Assembly (NCBI GenBank): GCA_002360555.1 | Contig: DEQS01000052.1 | Location: 1-24,759, forward strand | Direction of reading: 5' to 3' | Origin: Chloracidobacterium sp. UBA3360 | Lineage (GTDB): Bacteria; Acidobacteriota; Blastocatellia; Pyrinomonadales; Pyrinomonadaceae | DNA: 24,759 nucleotides | Shown here: piece by piece, positions 22,108 to 24,759 of the stretch | Layout: each line of letters opens with the position of its first letter | Position numbering within the stretch: position 1 is the stretch's first letter | Position numbers and translations under genes: made by a program | The notes under the pieces: generated by a model | The model's input: only the letters and a program-made list of their open reading frames with translations | Told to the model about the DNA's origin: nothing | Database searches by the model: none

Positions 22108-22470
22108 TCAGTGATGCTTCCTCACGTGACTGCTCCGGCCGCCGCCGAGTAACACCCGAATGATACCGCCTATGCCGACGGTTCTTCGTTGAGGAGGATA
22201 ATAAGTTGGTCGTCTGGTCGTATAGAATTGGCCGTTGCCATAGTAGCCATCATTTAAGTAATATCCGCTGTTAGCGTAATTTCCGTAGTAAACGGGAGCG
22301 CGGACAACGCGCCGATTATGATCCTGGCGGGAATGAACATCTCGCCGTACTTGCGGATTCGTGCCGCGGTGCTGTGCGTTTGCAGCGACGGTAGCAAGGA
22401 CGGTCAGCGTCACAGCAAAAAACAGCATGAACATCTGATGTCTTAATCTAAGTTTTTTCTTCGTTTTCAT
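22108..22470 (-). CDS. Exported Tyr/Arg/Gly-rich basic protein
   Basis: A long basic start (KTKKKLRLRHQ) and a hydrophobic core give a signal peptide cleaved after ANA (about residue 32). The mature part is rich in Tyr, Asn, Gly and Arg (YYGNYANSGYYLNDGYYGNG, then RRPTYYPPQRR), with a short hydrophobic GIGGIIRVLLGGG and a terminal RKHH. A good AAGGAG precedes the ATG. I know similar low-complexity exported proteins in Acidobacteriota but no function. It lies after the PII-like gene with an 83 bp gap that has no clear terminator. Confidence 0.65.
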   Translation of the reverse strand: MKTKKKLRLRHQMFMLFFAVTLTVLATVAANAQHRGTNPQVRRDVHSRQDHNRRVVRAPVYYGNYANSGYYLNDGYYGNGQFYTTRRPTYYPPQRRTVGIGGIIRVLLGGGRSSHVRKHH

Positions 22471-22553
22471 AATTTTACTCCTTGCCTTTTCAGGCCGTTA
22501 ACCATACGCAAACGTACCGTGTTTCTCGCGGAGCGAATTCGTCCCAATATCAC

Positions 22554-22853
22554 TCAGAGGTGGAACCCGCTATCGATGGGCAGAGTCAAGATTATGCCAT
22601 CGCCCCTTCTTCCGGTATGAGCGGTTCGACACAGCTCTGCCACGATCAGGGGAGCCAGATCATCGTTGGCCGCGATCATCAGTTGCTTTCCAGCCCTCAT
22701 TGGATCGGCCGCGAGCGAAAATCCGCCGTCTCCCGGCCTGCCGAAGCCTTGCACATCCGACACTGTTACACCGGGAAAGTCCTCGATCTCTTCGAGCCCT
22801 GCCACGATCTTGTCGATGATCGAGGGCCGAATCACGGCGATTATCAATTTCAT
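22554..22853 (-). CDS. PII-like protein of the metal-efflux-associated group, short T-loop
   Basis: The 99 residues follow the PII/GlnB fold: MKLIIAVIRPSIIDKIVAGL, VTVSDVQGFGRPGDGG, then AAND and TGRRGDGIILTLPID at the end. The classical T-loop with its modifiable Tyr is almost absent, so uridylylation-type control of nitrogen metabolism is unlikely. PII-like proteins next to CzcA/CusA pumps have been described as a separate group (PII-NG). Its ATG overlaps the stop of the CzcA gene (ATGA), and its GGAGGA site lies within the end of czcA. It may bind nucleotide or metal and control the pump, which is inference. Confidence 0.85.
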   Translation of the reverse strand: MKLIIAVIRPSIIDKIVAGLEEIEDFPGVTVSDVQGFGRPGDGGFSLAADPMRAGKQLMIAANDDLAPLIVAELCRTAHTGRRGDGIILTLPIDSGFHL

Positions 22854-24759
22854 ATTTCCATTCCTCCTCTAATGTCTATATCGTCGTCTCGCTCCAACCA
22901 CCCGTAGAGCATCGGCAGGAAGAGCAGTTTCAAAACCGTCGAGAGAACGAGACCGCCTATAACAACCGTCGCAAGCGGTCGCTGCACTTCGGCACCGGCG
23001 CTCGTGGCAATCGCCATCGGGACAAAGCCGAGAGTTGCGACCATTGCCGTCATCAAGATCGGTCTTAGCCGCGCCTCGGCTCCCTCGCGAACGGCGTTCG
23101 CGACGGACTTTCCTTCTTCACGGAGCTTGTTAATGTAAGAGACCATTACAACACCGTCAAGCACTGCCACGCCGAAAAGGGCAATAAAGCCAACGCCCGC
23201 AGATATCGAGAACGGCAAGCCTCGAAGCCAAAGAGCAAGAATACCGCCGATCGCGGCTAGCGGTATACTCGTATAGATCAACGCTGCCTGCTTCACTGAG
23301 TTAAATGTAGTAAACAGCAAGATAAATATCAGGAAAAGCGCAATCGGGACAACAATCATTAGACGTGACGTTGCACGTTCAAGATTTTCGAATTGCCCGC
23401 CCCATTTCAAGTAATATCCCGGCGGAAGTTTAACGTCCTTTTCAATGGCGGCTTGAGCTTCGGTGACAAAGGAACCAATGTCACGTCCGCGAACGTTTAG
23501 CTCGACACCGATTCTCCGCCGCGTGTCCTCACGTGATATTTGCGCCGATGCATCGATCAACTTAAATTCGGCTATCTGTCCGAGCGGAACAACAACGCCC
23601 GTCGGCGAGGTCAACAACAGATTCTTTATGGATTCGATATTTTTTCCGGCGTCTTCATTAAGCCGAACAACGAGATTAAATCTTTGCTCGCCTTCGTAGA
23701 CCAGACCGGCCTGTTTTCCGGCGACGACCGCCTCTATCATGTCGTTTACATCTTCAATATTGAGGCCGTAGCGAGCGATAGCGGCACGGTCGGGTTTGAT
23801 CTGTAACTGTGGCAAGCCCGACGTCGCCTCGGCCTTAACATCTTCCGCGCCCTTAACCTTTGACACAACCCGGACCATTTCGTCGGCCTTGTCTTTCAGC
23901 AGATCCAGATCGTCGCCAAAAAGTTTTATTGCAACGTCTGACCTGACGCCCGAGATAAGTTCCGCTACACGTAATTCGATCGGCTGCGAAAAGCTAAAGA
24001 TCGCACTAGGTACTTTTTTCTCAAGCTCTTGCGACATTTTTTCAACAAGTTCTACCTTTGAATGGGTTGTTGTCCATAGTTCGGGCGGCTTTAGCTCAAT
24101 GTAAACATCGCTCAGGTCAATACTCATCGGATCGGTCGCAACCTCGGCGCGTCCCGTCTTAGAGATTATCTTTGTAACCTCGGGAAATCCGCGTAATACC
24201 TTTTCAGCTTCAGTTACTGTGTTCAACGATTGTGTTAGCGACACGCTGGGCAACTGCTGAATTTGCATTGCAAGCGAGCCTTCGTCAAGACGCGGAATAA
24301 ACTCGGTGCCTAGGAAAGGGAAAAGGGCGAAACTTGCGACGACCATCGCGGTTGAAACTCCCAAGGTGAGCCAACGACGTGCCATTACCCAGTCGAGTGC
24401 GGGCATGTATATCTTCTTCGCCCAGCGAATAATGATGCTTTCCTTTTCGGAAACCTTGCCTCGAAGGATGTATGTCATCGCCGCCGGAACGAACGTCAGG
24501 GACAGTATCAATGCGCCGATGAGAGCGAACACGACCGTCAGCGCCATCGGGATAAACATCTTACCCTCGATGCCCGACAAGCTGAGGATCGGCAAATAAA
24601 CGATAGTGATGATCGCAACCGCAAACACCACCGGACGCCCAACCTCCAAACAAGCCTCAAGGATGGTGCGTTCGGGCGGCTCATGTGAGTGATTATGCTG
24701 AGCCTCGGCGCGGCGGCGAACCGTGTTTTCAACGACAATTACTGCGCCGTCTACGATCA
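22850..24759 (-). CDS. czcA: CzcA-type heavy-metal RND pump, 5' end cut by the window
   Basis: At least 635 C-terminal residues are present; the frame stays open to the window edge, so the start lies outside. At the edge it reads IVDGAVIVVENTVRR, the proton-relay segment of the CzcA (HME) group, followed by a His-containing loop (AEAQHNHSHEPPERT), the second periplasmic domain and the last six helices (ending GGLVLSTVLKLLFLPMLYGW). The form IVDGAVIV differs from the LVDAGIVV of the CusA pump in this window, so two different substrate classes are likely: Zn/Cd/Co here, Cu/Ag there. The adaptor and outer-membrane genes of this pump would be upstream, outside the window. The stop overlaps the PII-like start. 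Confidence 0.93.
   Translation of the reverse strand, partial: IVDGAVIVVENTVRRRAEAQHNHSHEPPERTILEACLEVGRPVVFAVAIITIVYLPILSLSGIEGKMFIPMALTVVFALIGALILSLTFVPAAMTYILRGKVSEKESIIIRWAKKIYMPALDWVMARRWLTLGVSTAMVVASFALFPFLGTEFIPRLDEGSLAMQIQQLPSVSLTQSLNTVTEAEKVLRGFPEVTKIISKTGRAEVATDPMSIDLSDVYIELKPPELWTTTHSKVELVEKMSQELEKKVPSAIFSFSQPIELRVAELISGVRSDVAIKLFGDDLDLLKDKADEMVRVVSKVKGAEDVKAEATSGLPQLQIKPDRAAIARYGLNIEDVNDMIEAVVAGKQAGLVYEGEQRFNLVVRLNEDAGKNIESIKNLLLTSPTGVVVPLGQIAEFKLIDASAQISREDTRRRIGVELNVRGRDIGSFVTEAQAAIEKDVKLPPGYYLKWGGQFENLERATSRLMIVVPIALFLIFILLFTTFNSVKQAALIYTSIPLAAIGGILALWLRGLPFSISAGVGFIALFGVAVLDGVVMVSYINKLREEGKSVANAVREGAEARLRPILMTAMVATLGFVPMAIATSAGAEVQRPLATVVIGGLVLSTVLKLLFLPMLYGWLERDDDIDIRGGMEI

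Overview
The window is a metal-efflux and metal-handling island of a Gram-negative-type bacterium: it encodes outer-membrane (TolC/CusC-type), periplasmic-adaptor and RND proteins, lipoproteins, and periplasmic thiol oxidoreductases. GC is moderate, and the style of the small proteins (a secreted protein with a CC...CCxxxC pattern, a 202-residue CDF transporter starting MACCEDDC) is compatible with Acidobacteriota, perhaps Blastocatellia. No rRNA or other marker confirms this, so the taxonomic guess is weak. No tRNA, rRNA, CRISPR array or complete insertion sequence was seen.

Layout. (1) 1-2860: a plus-strand tyrosine recombinase with repeats in its leader, a convergent 359-residue protein with an excisionase/MerR-like DNA-binding segment, and an unlisted frameshifted remnant of an NYN-domain gene. 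This looks like the mobile edge of the island. (2) 2908-4346, minus strand: a Met/His-rich periplasmic protein, a tandem-CBS protein carrying eleven cysteines, and two 2-TM microproteins. (3) 4515-14357, minus strand: a seven-gene copper/silver operon in the order YtkA-like lipoprotein, DUF305 lipoprotein, CusA, cupredoxin, CusC, CopA-type P1B ATPase, CusB, with gaps of 19 bp or less and one overlap. (4) 14475-15832: a secreted Cys-rich protein behind a strong promoter, possibly leaderless; a decayed 3' copy of a CDF gene; and a plus-strand short CDF transporter. (5) 15840-24759, minus strand: a long gene string running from a CzcA-type RND pump (cut by the window edge) through a PII-like protein, two small proteins, DsbB/DsbA/TlpA-type thiol proteins, a Zn/Cd-type P1B ATPase, three microproteins, a CDF transporter, a DUF3703 protein and a VOC protein.

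Working together, the copper operon would move Cu(I) from cytoplasm to periplasm (CopA), sequester it there (cupredoxin, DUF305, YtkA-like and Met-rich proteins) and expel it across the envelope (CusABC). The second string adds Zn/Cd/Co export (CDF, P1B ATPase, CzcA) and repair or oxidation of periplasmic thiols. No CueR, CopY, ArsR or two-component regulator is present in the window.

The points most worth a second look are: the Cys-pair-decorated CBS protein (3364-3765); an Arg in place of the invariant Gly of the DKTGT phosphorylation motif in the Zn/Cd ATPase (codon 18997-18999); a threefold repeated hairpin in CusB; a paralogous pair of 50/60-residue membrane microproteins flanking the CDF gene, one of them translationally coupled; a shared operator-like sequence upstream of two copper genes; and three small gene scars (NYN, DUF305, CDF).
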